NCBI GenBank assembly: GCA_049194865.1
Contig: JBLZWL010000003.1
Location: 174,958-238,957 of the forward strand
DNA from: Myxococcus terminator_A
GTDB lineage: Bacteria > Myxococcota > Myxococcia > Myxococcales > Myxococcaceae
Length of the DNA stretch: 64,000 nt
Direction of reading: 5' to 3'
Shown: positions 38,548-47,741 of the stretch, piece after piece
Layout of the letters: every line of letters starts with the position of its first letter
Numbering within the stretch: position 1 is the stretch's first letter
Translations under genes and position numbers: made by a program
The notes under the pieces: generated by a model
Seen by the model: only the letters and a program-made list of their open reading frames with translations
The model's database searches: none
Told to the model about the DNA's origin: nothing

Positions 38548-39090
38548 TCAGCTCCAGGCGATGTCGTACACCGCTTCCTCGCCCTCCCGACGGACCACCT
38601 GCACGGAGGGGTGACGAGCGCCGCTCGCCTCGAGTCCCGCGAGGAACACGCCCACATAGAAGCCCGCCACCACCACGGGCCGGCAGGTGAGCGCGTAGTG
38701 CCCGGGCCCCCGAGGCTCCAGCGTGGCCTCCAGGTAGTTGGTGCCCGTGCGCAGGTTGCGCGTCATCCGCGCCAGCATCCGTTCAGGTCCCAACAGGCGC
38801 ACCGTGGTGAGCAGCGCGCTGCCGATGAGCGTGGAGCCGAAGCCCTCGACGAAGCGGCGACCCACGACGGCGGCGCCCTCCTCCAGCGGCATCTGCGGCG
38901 CCAGCGTGTCGGCGGCCACCTTCAGCGCGCCCAGCCACACTTCCAGCGGATACGCGGGCGCCAGGCGCCCCTTCGTGTCGATGCCCACCTGCTTGAGCCG
39001 GCCGACACAGCGCTCATCGAGCTGGTCTCCCAACGCGCGGATGAGGCCTTCAAAGCTCTGGGGGAAGACGAGAGGCTCGCGGGTGTCCAA
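38548..39090 (-). CDS. DUF2378 family protein (Myxococcaceae paralogue family)
   Basis: A 180-residue protein of the DUF2378/TIGR02265 family, which is expanded in myxobacteria. The family-type opening FPQSFEGLIRALG and the segment YPLEVWLGALKVAADTL are present, and a C-terminal beta-rich half ends in VYDIAWS. Members have no assigned activity; in some myxobacterial genomes they sit beside kinases or regulators. There is no signal peptide or membrane segment. It lies 37 bases upstream of the ExoD-like gene on the same strand and may be co-transcribed with it. Assignment rests on memory of the family pattern. Confidence 0.78.
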   Translation of the reverse strand: MDTREPLVFPQSFEGLIRALGDQLDERCVGRLKQVGIDTKGRLAPAYPLEVWLGALKVAADTLAPQMPLEEGAAVVGRRFVEGFGSTLIGSALLTTVRLLGPERMLARMTRNLRTGTNYLEATLEPRGPGHYALTCRPVVVAGFYVGVFLAGLEASGARHPSVQVVRREGEEAVYDIAWS

Positions 39091-39233
39091 GGCGGGCGGA
39101 TGCTACGCACAGGACAGCGCGCTCCGCATCCGGCAGGTTGACGAATTCGAGGCGGATTGAAACATCCACGGGTGAACATCTGTCTCGTCCTCCGGGATGA
39201 CCCAGGGGGTGCGCGTGCCTATCTCGCAGGCGC

Positions 39234-40445
39234 ATGCGCGGGTGGGTGGCCTTTTTGGTGGCGGCGTCGGTGCTGACGGGGTGTCCCGTCGCGTGCACGA
39301 AGGAGCGGCCGAAGCCGTTCCAGCTCACGGGTGAGGTGGGCTCGCACGGGCCGGACTTCGCGGTGGCGCTGTATCAGACGGTGGGCGTGCGCATGGCGCC
39401 GGGCAACCGGCTGACGTGGGCCAACAACGGCGCCGTCTTCGACGTCATGGAGGAGGAGATTCGCCGCGCGCGCTCCTCCGTGCACCTGGTCATGTTCATC
39501 TGGCGACCGGGGCGTGCGTCGGACCGGCTGGTGGAGGCCATGACCGAGCGGGCGCGCGCGGGGGTGACGTGTCGCGTGCTGGTGGACCCCCTGGGCAGCG
39601 CGGGCTTCGAGACGAACGTGAAGCCTCGCCTGGAGGCCGCGGGCTGCCGGGCGCATCTGTTCCGACCGTTGCCCGCGGACGAGAACCTGGCGCGCAACCA
39701 CCGCAAGCTGCTCGTCGTGGATGGACGCGTGGGCGTCACCGGCGGGCTGGCCATCCAGGACGAGTGGCTGGGCGAGGGCCTGCGCGAGACGGAGTGGCGC
39801 GACACGAACGCGCGCGTGGTGGGCCCGGTGGTGGAGCAGATGCAGCAGGCGTTCGCGGAGAACTGGCAGGAGACGACGGGGGAGCTGTTGCCCGTGAGCG
39901 ACTTCCCCACGCTGGCGCAGCCGGTGCCCGGGCTGGACGACGCGGGCGCGGGCTGGGCGGCCTTCGTGGGCAGCACGGCGAACCCGGAGGTGACGCGCGC
40001 GGAGCGGCTGACGCAGCTGATGGTGCGCGCGGCGACGAAGCGGCTGTGGATTGCCCAGTCGTACTTCACGCCGAACGGGCCGCTGTCGGAGCTGTTGCAG
40101 GAGCGGGCGCGCGCGGGCGTGGACGTGCGCGTGCTGGCGCCCGGGGACCTCAACGACCAGGGAATCATCACCGTGGCGCAGCGGGCGACGTATGCCTCCC
40201 TGCTGGAGGCGGGCGTGCGGGTGTGGGAGTACCAGCCTTCGATGATGCACGCGAAGACGATGCTCGTGGATGACCGGCTCGTCCTGGTGGGCTCCATCAA
40301 CTACGACCCGCTGTCCTTCAACGTGCTGGAGGAGGGCTCGCTGGTGCTGGAGGACCTCAACGCCGCGAAGCAGATGGAGGCCTTCTTCCTGGAGGACCTG
40401 TCACACGCGCGCGAGGTGGGCGACACCGGACAGGTGCGGCGCTGA
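39234..40445 (+). CDS. Phospholipase D / cardiolipin synthase-like lipoprotein
   Basis: A 403-residue PLD-superfamily enzyme with both HKD motifs: HRKLLVVDGRVGVTGG and, near the C-terminus, HAKTMLVDDRLVLVGS. The two-motif monomer resembles bacterial cardiolipin synthases (phosphatidyl transfer between lipids). Unlike ClsA it lacks N-terminal transmembrane helices; instead the leader ends ASVLTGC, a lipobox, implying a lipid-anchored periplasmic or outer-membrane enzyme. So it may act on envelope phospholipids, or as a secreted phospholipase. It is transcribed alone, divergent from the DUF2378 gene, with a 143-base intergenic region. Confidence 0.88.
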   Translation: MRGWVAFLVAASVLTGCPVACTKERPKPFQLTGEVGSHGPDFAVALYQTVGVRMAPGNRLTWANNGAVFDVMEEEIRRARSSVHLVMFIWRPGRASDRLVEAMTERARAGVTCRVLVDPLGSAGFETNVKPRLEAAGCRAHLFRPLPADENLARNHRKLLVVDGRVGVTGGLAIQDEWLGEGLRETEWRDTNARVVGPVVEQMQQAFAENWQETTGELLPVSDFPTLAQPVPGLDDAGAGWAAFVGSTANPEVTRAERLTQLMVRAATKRLWIAQSYFTPNGPLSELLQERARAGVDVRVLAPGDLNDQGIITVAQRATYASLLEAGVRVWEYQPSMMHAKTMLVDDRLVLVGSINYDPLSFNVLEEGSLVLEDLNAAKQMEAFFLEDLSHAREVGDTGQVRR

Positions 40446-40526
40446 GGATGAGCGGAGCGCTGGGCAGCTTCGCGCCAGTGTGCTGAAAGAGGGGCCACCC
40501 TCTTCCTGCCGCCGGAGCCGCCGCCC

Positions 40527-41180
40527 ATGACGCAGCCATCCCGCCTTCTCTTCGTCGCCGGAGCCACGGGCGCCACGGGGCGCAACGTGGTGAAGCAGGC
40601 CCTGGCGCGCGACGTGCCGTTGATTGCGCACGTGCGCCCCAAGAGCGCGGACACGGAGCCCGCGAAGAGCTGGCCGCGCAAGGCCGTCGTCGAGCTGGCG
40701 AGCGGCGCGCCGCTGGCGGAGGCGATGAAGGGCAGCACCACGGTGCTCCAGCTCATCGGCACCATGCGCAAGCGCTTCGCGTCGGGAGACACCTACGAGA
40801 CGAGCGACATCGGCACCACGAGGCAGCTCGTGGAGGCGGCGAAGCACGCGGGCGTGGACCACCTGGTGCTGCTCAGCTCGGTGGGCGCGGGCCGGCCGGT
40901 GGGGGCGTACCTGAAGGCGAAGGCGGAGGCGGAGCGGCTGGTGCGCGAGAGCGGCATCGCCTGGACGGTGGTGCGCCCGCCCGCGTTCGAGGGCGAGTAC
41001 CACCGCCCGCCCGCGCTGCTGCGCACGCTCTCGAAGCTGCCGCTGCTGGGCGGACTGCGCCCCATCCACCTGGACCAGCTGGCCGCGGTGCTGCTGCACG
41101 TGGCCGTGAAGCGAGCACCGCTGAACACGGTGCTCGAAGGGGACAGCTTGTGGAACGAGGTGGCGTCGACCGGAGCGTGA
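40527..41180 (+). CDS. NAD(P)-binding atypical SDR protein
   Basis: A 217-residue extended/atypical SDR of the NAD(P)H-binding (NmrA/YwnB-like) type. The dinucleotide motif is FVAGATGATGRNVV. VDHLVLLSSVGAG corresponds to the strand before the active-site region, and WTVVRPPAFEGEY to the later substrate loop. The YxxxK catalytic pair is replaced by AYLKAKAEAERL, where a Tyr five residues before Lys is offset. These proteins often act as redox sensors or epimerase-like enzymes; which one cannot be told. A hairpin follows at 41196. Confidence 0.82.
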   Translation: MTQPSRLLFVAGATGATGRNVVKQALARDVPLIAHVRPKSADTEPAKSWPRKAVVELASGAPLAEAMKGSTTVLQLIGTMRKRFASGDTYETSDIGTTRQLVEAAKHAGVDHLVLLSSVGAGRPVGAYLKAKAEAERLVRESGIAWTVVRPPAFEGEYHRPPALLRTLSKLPLLGGLRPIHLDQLAAVLLHVAVKRAPLNTVLEGDSLWNEVASTGA

Positions 41181-41195
41181 GCCCGGTCGACGGAA

Positions 41196-41226
41196 GGTCC
41201 CCCCGGGCTCGAGTTCCGGGAGGACC
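41196..41226. terminator. Bidirectional terminator between convergent genes
   Basis: GGTCCCCCCGG at 41196-41206 pairs with CCGGGAGGACC at 41216-41226 (11 bp, one mismatch) across a 9-base loop. It lies 15 bases after the NAD(P)-binding gene and 35 bases from the end of the convergent immunity-type gene. Confidence 0.65.
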
Positions 41227-41261
41227 GCCTGCACTTCCTGCTCAACGCACCAGGGCGGTGC

Positions 41262-41663
41262 TTACGACGGGGCGCGCTCCGAGTTCAGCTTGAGCGCCTC
41301 CTGAATCAGGTGCCGCAGCTCCGGGCCATCGACGAGCTCGGAGACGGACAGCCGACCGAAGTTCAGGCGGGTGAGCACCCACGTCTCCTTGCCCTTCAGG
41401 TCCGGCGAGCCCGCCTCGGTGAACTCGGGCGGGAGGTCATCCGGCCCCTCCGGGCGATAGGCCAGGAAGACGTCCGGGACGGTCATCCCCTTGCCTTGCG
41501 GAGAGAACCGCTCGGCGAGCGTCTCCGCGGGTGAGTGCCCCGTGATTTTCCCGAAGGAGAGCGCATAGCCGAGGAAATCACTGATGACCTTCTTCGGGTC
41601 CTCACTGACGTCGAGAATCGGTCCTGCTGGGCGAACGGTGCGCATGTCTGTTCTAGCTAGCAT
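41262..41663 (-). CDS. Probable immunity protein for the large toxin
   Basis: A 133-residue soluble protein with no signal peptide or recognised domain. The start is ATG 41663: a GAGGTGAGG ribosome site overlaps the TGA stop of the preceding toxin-like gene and stands 7 bases from this ATG, whereas the internal Met (41645) has none. The gap to the toxin stop is 14 bases, the tight toxin-then-immunity layout of polymorphic toxin loci. The composition is mixed and somewhat acidic, with segments such as PEGPDDLPPEF. No family is known to me. The immunity role is inferred only from position and size; a general downstream gene is the alternative. Confidence 0.7.
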   Translation of the reverse strand: MLARTDMRTVRPAGPILDVSEDPKKVISDFLGYALSFGKITGHSPAETLAERFSPQGKGMTVPDVFLAYRPEGPDDLPPEFTEAGSPDLKGKETWVLTRLNFGRLSVSELVDGPELRHLIQEALKLNSERAPS

Positions 41664-41677
41664 GGGTTGGCCTCACC

Positions 41678-44600
41678 TCAACGCTTGAGCTGGGGGTTGG
41701 AGAGGTTCTCCTCGGAGACCCACCAGCTGTTGATCTTCCCGATGCCCGCTCCCGTGGGGTCGGGGTCGCGCGCGACAATCACCTTGACCGTGGTGGGCTT
41801 GCCCGACGCATCCACGACGGGCACGTCCACGGGAATCAGTCGGTCGTTGGGACCGGCGTTCTTCAGTGCATCCGACGCGTGCTGGTAGAGCTGGTTCTCG
41901 AAGCGGGAGAGCGCTTCAGACCCGGGCCCCTCGAAGAGGGTCTTCGGCACCGCGACTTCCTGGCCGTCGTACTTGTAGTTGATGACGCTGACGTCGATGT
42001 CGGTCGTCTCACCGGGCAGGCGGAAGCCGAGCTTGCGCTCCTGGGTGGTCTCCATCTTGTCGCCATAGGTGGCGACGGTCTCGTTCCAGGCCTCGCGGGT
42101 GTGGCCTCCCGAGAACCCGGCCTCGCGGAAGGGCCTCGAGGACCGGATGTTGAGCCGGTAGCCGGGAGGCGGCTCGTCTCCAGGCGTCCACGTGAAGCTC
42201 TTGCCGTCGCTCGTCGTGACGCGGACCTGAGGCGCGGGCTTCGGCTCAGACGGCAGCAGGAAGCCGTCCTTCGCGTTGAACTTGACCTTCCCCAACGTGG
42301 TGCCGTCGGCGTTGAGCACCTCGACCTTGGTCTTGCTGTCGAGAGGAGCCGTTCCCGGCCTCGCCTCCAGCGCGACCACGGCGGTCGTCGGGTCCACCTT
42401 CTTGCCGTTGGTCAGGTTGACCGGCGCCGCCTGATTGACGTTGGCGCGGTCCTCGAAGTTCGTGTTCGCCAGGTGGTCGCGCGCATCCTGCATGCCCGTG
42501 GTCGTCGCGTTCAGGCGCGAGACGTCATCCAGCATGGCGACGAAGCCGCGGCCCTTGTCGACCGAGTCCACCTGCCCCGCGTGCTGCGTGAGCTGGCGCT
42601 CGACGCTGGCGATGCGCGCCTCCAGGTCCTTGAGCTGGTCGGCCGTCGCGGGCGTCGTCTTGCCGGCCGCGCCGGAGACCGCCTCGGTGAGGCTGGCCTG
42701 CGTGGCCTCCAGGTTCTTGAGGATGCCGGAGAGCTTCTGCACCTCCAGGTTGGACTCGAAGCCCTGGCTGCCGTAGCCGGGCATGCCGGTGATGGCCTGC
42801 TTCACCTTGTCGATGAGCTGGCGCACCTTGCCCATGGTGCCCTCGTAGCGCTGGAGCACGCGCGCCGTCTCCATGTGCGCCTGGATGTCCTCCTTCGTCG
42901 CGTCCGGGCCCGCCTCGATGTGCACCTTGCCGTTGTCGTAGCGCACCTGCGTCGTGCGGCCCTGGAGCTCCGGGTTGCGCACCACGGGCACGGCAGGACG
43001 TCCCGTGTTGTCGGTCCCCACCTCGGGCCGCGTGGGAGTCGCTGTCGGCGGCACGGGCACCAGCTGTCCCGTCGCCGGGTTCACCCGGTACTCGGTCGGA
43101 GTCGTGGGCCTGTTCTCCACCGTGTTCTGGGGAGGACGGCCGGTCTGCTCGGGTCCACCCGTCGGAGTGCCCGGGCTCGTCGTCGTGGTGCCGGGGCTCG
43201 TCGTCGTGCCCGGCTTCGGCTTGTTCGTACCGTTGGTGCCGTTCGTACCGTTGGTCCCGTTCGAGCCATTGGTCCCGTTCGTACCGTTCGAGCCATTGGT
43301 GCCGTTCGACCCGTTCGAGCCATTCGACCCATCGCTGCCGTGGCGTCGGCGTCCGCCGAGGCTGACGGTGGTGCCGGCGCCGCCGTTGCCGCCCTCGGCC
43401 GTGACGTCGCGGTGCCGAGCGCTGAGCTCGAAGTCGACGACGCCCAGCTTCGCGCCGACGGCCAGCTCGCGGTCCGTGAACGAGCCGGTGGTGAACCGTG
43501 CATCCACGTCCACGCCTTCGAAGGCGGTGTCGAACTTCCCGTCCATCAGGTTCTTCGTCACCTGCTGGAGCTGCTCACCCTTCAGCCCGCTGATCTCCGC
43601 GGTGAAGAACTGCCCCTTCGGCCCCGCGTCCACCGAGCCCTCCACGGAGATGCTCGTCTCCGCGGGCCCCGCGAACGGCGCGGTGCCCGGGCTCGCCAGG
43701 AACGCCAGCACGTCCTTGGCGTCCAGCTTGCTCGCGTCCAGCGGGATGCTGGTCTCCAGGCTCACGGAGCCGGTGATTTCGCCACCGAGGTTGAGGCCCG
43801 CCGCGCCCTTGAGTCCGCCGGCGATGCTCGCCGCGCCGGAGCCCTCGATTTCGAGCGACCGCACCAGGTTGGTGGGCTTGCCCTTCTCGAACTCCACCCG
43901 GAAGCTCGTCGTCGCGCCGATGCTGGCGGACAGCTCCGCGCTGGCCGGGCCGAACTTGCCGCCGAGGCCCGCTTCCGCCTCCGCGCCGATGTTCACCTCC
44001 ATGGCCGACAGGTGGTCGAGGAGGAACTTGTGGTCCTCGCCGCCGGACGCCAGCGCCGCGGGCCCCTTGCCCAGGATGACGGCCGCCTTGGCCGCCTCCT
44101 CCGGCGTGTCGAACGTCATCTCCATGCGGCCACCAGCCGACAGGGACGCCGAGCCCACCAGGCCCACGCCCACGTCACCCGTCACTTCGGCCGAGAGCTG
44201 GTACTTGCCGTCGGAGGTCTTCTCGACCTCGACTTCGCCCTCGATGCCCGCCTTGAGACCGACCTTGACGTCCAGGTTGCCGCTCAACGTCAGCGTGTCG
44301 CCGGCGCTGTTGAGCTTCTTGATTTCGTCCGCCACCGCGCCTTCGATGGGCGCGGTCACCTGGTCGATGACGTAATCAATCGGCTTGAGCACCACGTCCT
44401 TGGCGAAGCCCAGCGCGTCCTTGGCGAAGTCTCCCGCCATGCCCGCCAGGTCACTCAGGCCCTCGGTGACGAAGTCCTTCGCGTCCTGGTACCAGGGGAG
44501 CTGGCGCTCCTTGTCGAGCTCCTTGGGCTTCGCGCCCGACGCAATCTTGCCGTCGGCGCCCGTCTCGAACTCGACGTGGTCGTACTTCCACCGGTTGTCG

Positions 44601-46273
44601 TCCGCCTCCTGGAGGCTCTTCACCTCCGTGGGCTCGTGCTTCATCTGCAGCTGGCCGTCGGGCCCCACGGTGCCGGAGGACTTCAACGACGTCTGCGTCC
44701 GGTTCGCGTAGCCGTCGTCGAAGCGGCTGCCGTCCGGGTCATACCCCGTCACGGTGGTGTTGCTGGTGATGTTGCCCTGCGTCTGCCGGGTGAGCGCGGG
44801 CAGCGAGTCCGCGGACGCGGCGTCCTTGGGCCCGTAGGTGACCTCCTGCTGGCTGCGCGCCACCTGCACGCCGTTGCCGTTCTTGTCCGACGCGAGCGGC
44901 TGCGTGGACACCGACTCCGTCTTCTGCGTCGAGGTGGCGGGCTCGCCCTTCGCGTTGAAGCGCGTCTCCTCCGTCAACGTGAGGCTGGACTCGCCGGGCT
45001 TGAGGGAGGTGGGGTCCCGGTTCGTGTCGTGGTGGTCTTCGCCCTTGGAGGCGTCGTTGAGGGCCTTGTTCTGCTTCGCCTCGAAGTCGCTGACGGCGTT
45101 CGCGTCGAAGCCCGGAGTGTGGATCTCCGTCTTCTTCACCTGCTTGGCGGGCAGGCCCTGCGCGTTGAACTCCGTGTCCGTCGTCACCGTCGTCGGGCCC
45201 TGGGGCGTGCCGGGCCGTCCCACCAGCGCCGCCGAGGGCTTCTCCATCCGCACCTCTTCGGCGCGCGACTGGGGCAATGACGTGGAGGGGTTGAACTTCG
45301 TGGTGGACGTGGTGGTGGTGGCGCCCGTCTCCGGGCTCTGCGTCGTCTGGCTCTTGCGCGACTCCAGGCTCGTGGTCTTGCCCTTGGCGTCCGCGGACTT
45401 CGTCCACGACGTCTCGAGCGTGCCACCGTCCTTCGGTGCCTCCTTCGCCGTCACCGTGGACGTGTAGCTTCCGTCCGGCTTGATGGTGACGGTGTTGCCG
45501 CTCTTCGCGTCGGAGAGCTGCGTCTCGCCGGTGAGGGCGTTCTTCTTCACGTCGTACGTCGCGCCGGAGGACGGGTCCTTGAACTTCTCGCCGTCCTTCA
45601 GCTTCGTGGCGTCCTGGACGTCCTTGGCGTCCACCGCGTTGAGCGCCTCGGGGGGCTTGTCGCCCGCCGCGACGGGCTGCTGCGCGGGGGCCTCGGCCTT
45701 CGGCGGCGCGGCGGTGCCGAGCAGCTTCTCCAGCTCGGCCTTGCGGCTGGTGCCCTCGAAGGCGGAGACCAGCTCGTTCTTCTGAGGCTTGACGCTGTCG
45801 ATGTCCTTCTGCGTGAACGGCTGAGGCTTCTTCTCCTGGGTGGCGGCGGTGTTCGCCTTGCCCATGGCCTCTTCGGCCTTCTTCGCGGTGAGGGCCACCT
45901 TCTCCTCGGCGGCCTGGAGCTGCTTCTCCGCGGCGGCGGTCTTCTGCGCGGCGGCCAGCTTGGCCTTCTCCGCGTTGGCGGCCTCCGTCTTCGTCTTCTG
46001 CGCCTCCTCGGGCTTCTGGCCGGGCTTCTGCGCGTTCTTCTGCGCGTCGGCGGCGGCCTTCTGCGCGGCGGCTTGCTGACGGCGTGCGGCATCCGCGGCC
46101 TTGCGTGCGGCTTCAGCGGCCTTGCGGGCTGCCTCCGCGGCCTTGCGTGCGGCCTCAGCCGCCTTGCGCGCTGCTTCCGCTCGTTGGCGAGCTTCCTCGG
46201 CGCGACGTGCTGCTTCCGCCGCCGCTGCCGCGCTCGAACCTGAACCACCACCCGTGGGTGACAGACCGCCCAT
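41678..46273 (-). CDS. Large polymorphic-toxin-like protein with Ala-rich coiled coil and C-terminal putative RNase domain
   Basis: A 1531-residue protein. Residues about 14-165 are an Ala/Glu/Lys/Arg-rich coiled coil built on repeats of AEAARKA. Residues about 200-690 are polar, with repetitive beta-type segments. Residues about 690-975 alternate Gly-rich beta segments (GDVGVGLVGSASLSAGG) and could form a barrel or adhesin-like region. A SNG/TNG repeat linker occupies about 979-1023, followed by Thr/Pro-rich spacer and a further helical region. The last 147 residues (from about 1385) begin GFSGGHTREAW; the GGH pattern recalls EndoU/BECR-type toxin tips of CdiA and Rhs proteins. No signal peptide is seen, so export by T6SS or another route would be needed. 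A small downstream gene looks like its immunity partner. Confidence 0.75.
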   Translation of the reverse strand: MGGLSPTGGGSGSSAAAAAEAARRAEEARQRAEAARKAAEAARKAAEAARKAAEAARKAADAARRQQAAAQKAAADAQKNAQKPGQKPEEAQKTKTEAANAEKAKLAAAQKTAAAEKQLQAAEEKVALTAKKAEEAMGKANTAATQEKKPQPFTQKDIDSVKPQKNELVSAFEGTSRKAELEKLLGTAAPPKAEAPAQQPVAAGDKPPEALNAVDAKDVQDATKLKDGEKFKDPSSGATYDVKKNALTGETQLSDAKSGNTVTIKPDGSYTSTVTAKEAPKDGGTLETSWTKSADAKGKTTSLESRKSQTTQSPETGATTTTSTTKFNPSTSLPQSRAEEVRMEKPSAALVGRPGTPQGPTTVTTDTEFNAQGLPAKQVKKTEIHTPGFDANAVSDFEAKQNKALNDASKGEDHHDTNRDPTSLKPGESSLTLTEETRFNAKGEPATSTQKTESVSTQPLASDKNGNGVQVARSQQEVTYGPKDAASADSLPALTRQTQGNITSNTTVTGYDPDGSRFDDGYANRTQTSLKSSGTVGPDGQLQMKHEPTEVKSLQEADDNRWKYDHVEFETGADGKIASGAKPKELDKERQLPWYQDAKDFVTEGLSDLAGMAGDFAKDALGFAKDVVLKPIDYVIDQVTAPIEGAVADEIKKLNSAGDTLTLSGNLDVKVGLKAGIEGEVEVEKTSDGKYQLSAEVTGDVGVGLVGSASLSAGGRMEMTFDTPEEAAKAAVILGKGPAALASGGEDHKFLLDHLSAMEVNIGAEAEAGLGGKFGPASAELSASIGATTSFRVEFEKGKPTNLVRSLEIEGSGAASIAGGLKGAAGLNLGGEITGSVSLETSIPLDASKLDAKDVLAFLASPGTAPFAGPAETSISVEGSVDAGPKGQFFTAEISGLKGEQLQQVTKNLMDGKFDTAFEGVDVDARFTTGSFTDRELAVGAKLGVVDFELSARHRDVTAEGGNGGAGTTVSLGGRRRHGSDGSNGSNGSNGTNGSNGTNGTNGSNGTNGTNGTNGTNKPKPGTTTSPGTTTTSPGTPTGGPEQTGRPPQNTVENRPTTPTEYRVNPATGQLVPVPPTATPTRPEVGTDNTGRPAVPVVRNPELQGRTTQVRYDNGKVHIEAGPDATKEDIQAHMETARVLQRYEGTMGKVRQLIDKVKQAITGMPGYGSQGFESNLEVQKLSGILKNLEATQASLTEAVSGAAGKTTPATADQLKDLEARIASVERQLTQHAGQVDSVDKGRGFVAMLDDVSRLNATTTGMQDARDHLANTNFEDRANVNQAAPVNLTNGKKVDPTTAVVALEARPGTAPLDSKTKVEVLNADGTTLGKVKFNAKDGFLLPSEPKPAPQVRVTTSDGKSFTWTPGDEPPPGYRLNIRSSRPFREAGFSGGHTREAWNETVATYGDKMETTQERKLGFRLPGETTDIDVSVINYKYDGQEVAVPKTLFEGPGSEALSRFENQLYQHASDALKNAGPNDRLIPVDVPVVDASGKPTTVKVIVARDPDPTGAGIGKINSWWVSEENLSNPQLKR
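43215..43340. repeat. Coding tandem repeat of Ser/Thr-Asn-Gly units
   Basis: About 14 units of 9 bases encoding (S/T)-N-G repeat within the toxin-like gene, with near-identical blocks such as CCGTTCGAGCCATTGGTC. The repeat length is a multiple of three, so slippage would change linker length without breaking the frame. It is not a CRISPR array because there are no spacers. Confidence 0.8.
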
Positions 46274-46683
46274 GGAACAATCCCCTTTTCGTCAGACCTG
46301 ACACCCTATTATCGAGAAGGCAGGCTCCGGGTTACGTCCCGACTTCCGATCGCGCCGCGGATAGTTGCCGAATGAGGCCTATCTGGAAACAGGCGCTCAA
46401 CACCGACAGCCTTGCCTGGTTGGGTGGCATGGACTGGCATGGCCTTGGCGCAACTGCTTGCGGCGGCGCCGGGTGAAGGCTGTCTTGCCAGCACCGCGTC
46501 TGGGGTGGGTCGCCCGCACAGCCCGAGGGCCCGAGGGATGGCCTCACCAGAATTCAGGGAGTCACATCAAACCAACCAGGTTGTCCGGTTCGCTGTGCGG
46601 AACGTGGGGTGGTGAACAGCGGCTCGGGGCGTCGGGGACGCGGTAGTTTGGGGTCCTTGTTCATTCTTCGCCCGAGACCGCCC
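46274..46683. other. 410-base divergent intergenic region
   Basis: It lies between the toxin-like gene (minus) and the esterase lipoprotein (plus), so it should hold both promoters. A direct repeat TGGCATGG-AC-TGGCATGG occurs at 46425-46442. On the plus strand, TGGCAT-GGCCT-TGGC at 46435-46449 keeps the GG-N10-GC spacing of sigma-54 promoters but departs from consensus at other places, so it is only a weak candidate. No gene is seen in it. Confidence 0.5.
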
Positions 46684-47640
46684 ATGCATCGTTTCCTCGT
46701 CGCCGCCCTGCTCACGCTGTCTCTCGCTGCCTGCTCGGACGACCCCGACCCGGTACCGCCCACGACGGATGGCGGCGCGGACGCGGGGATTCCCGATGGC
46801 ACGGATGCGGGAGCGGATGCTGGGACGGATGCGGGCTCGGATGGAGGGACGGGGCCCTCGCCGGATGCGGGCAGCTCGCACGGCACGGGGAAGCTGCCGT
46901 GTGACAGCACGGGCACGGTGGTGTCCAACAACCAGACCTATACGTTCTGTGTCGCGCAGGTGGCGGGCGTCGAGCTGAAGATCGTGGAGCCTCGCGTGGG
47001 CATCGTCCCCGTGCCGATGAACCTGGCCATCTACCTGCATGGTGACGGGGCTCGAGCGCACACGGGGAACACGGCGCCGAGGCTGCAGGCCCCGTGGGCG
47101 TTCGACCACGACACGCTCTATGTGTCAGCGCTCGCGCCGAACAAGTGCGCGTGGTGGACGAAGCCTTCGTTGACGACGTGCACGGACACCCCGACGGAGG
47201 CGGACCGGGATGTGGCGGGGGACAACGCGCGGGCGCTGACGGAGGTCATCGATACGTTGCGCAAGAGGTGGGACCTCAACAACGAGCCCATCCTGTTCGG
47301 CGGGTCTTCGGGTGGCGCGGTGCTCCTCACGGCGAGCTTCCTGCCGAAGTATGGCAATCGCTATCGCGGCATCTATGCGCTGGGGTGCGGTGGAGAGGCG
47401 CCGTGGAGTGGCTCGCTGGACTGGGACAGCACGCGGCCCGAGGTGCGTGGGCCGACGAAGCTGTTCTATTCGTACGGCGACCAGTACGAGCACCTCACGG
47501 ACATCCAGGCCAGTGTGACGGCGTACCGCGGGTTCGCGGTGCCGCTGGAGGAGAACGTCACTGCTGGAGCCGCGTACTGCACGCTCGACCATATCGGAGG
47601 AGTGAAGGACATCTGGGCGGGAGCGCTGGACGCGAAGTAG
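46684..47640 (+). CDS. Esterase lipoprotein, PHB-depolymerase-like
   Basis: A 318-residue lipoprotein from the ATG at 46684. The leader MHRFLVAALLTLSLAAC ends in a lipobox. A Asp/Ala/Gly-rich spacer (DGTDAGADAGTDAG type, residues about 28-62) is typical of myxobacterial surface lipoproteins. The hydrolase part has an IYLHGDG oxyanion segment and the FGGSSGGA nucleophile elbow (G-x-S-x-G), with His in TLDHIGG near the C-terminus as probable triad member. The layout resembles the esterase/PHB depolymerase group. It probably acts at the outer membrane or cell surface; the substrate is unknown. It is divergent from the toxin-like gene. Confidence 0.82.
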   Translation: MHRFLVAALLTLSLAACSDDPDPVPPTTDGGADAGIPDGTDAGADAGTDAGSDGGTGPSPDAGSSHGTGKLPCDSTGTVVSNNQTYTFCVAQVAGVELKIVEPRVGIVPVPMNLAIYLHGDGARAHTGNTAPRLQAPWAFDHDTLYVSALAPNKCAWWTKPSLTTCTDTPTEADRDVAGDNARALTEVIDTLRKRWDLNNEPILFGGSSGGAVLLTASFLPKYGNRYRGIYALGCGGEAPWSGSLDWDSTRPEVRGPTKLFYSYGDQYEHLTDIQASVTAYRGFAVPLEENVTAGAAYCTLDHIGGVKDIWAGALDAK

Positions 47641-47741
47641 TCGCGGGTGGGGTGCCCGGCCGTCCATCTGGGCGGCCGAGGCGCGCCTGTCATTCCGTCA
47701 GTCTCCTGTCGCAACAGCCTCGCATCTGGAAGGAGTCTCTT

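Noticed and set aside
43215..43340. CRISPR-like repeat array
   Set aside because: Units are 9 bases, contiguous, in frame and encode S/T-N-G repeats; no spacers.
41879..45280. 1133-codon plus-strand frame opposite the toxin gene
   Set aside because: Low-complexity Arg/Val/Leu product; the minus strand has domains, a start and a paired immunity gene.
46435..46450. Sigma-54 type promoter
   Set aside because: GG-N10-GC spacing is present but several consensus bases differ, and it lies over 230 bases from the gene; kept only as a note.
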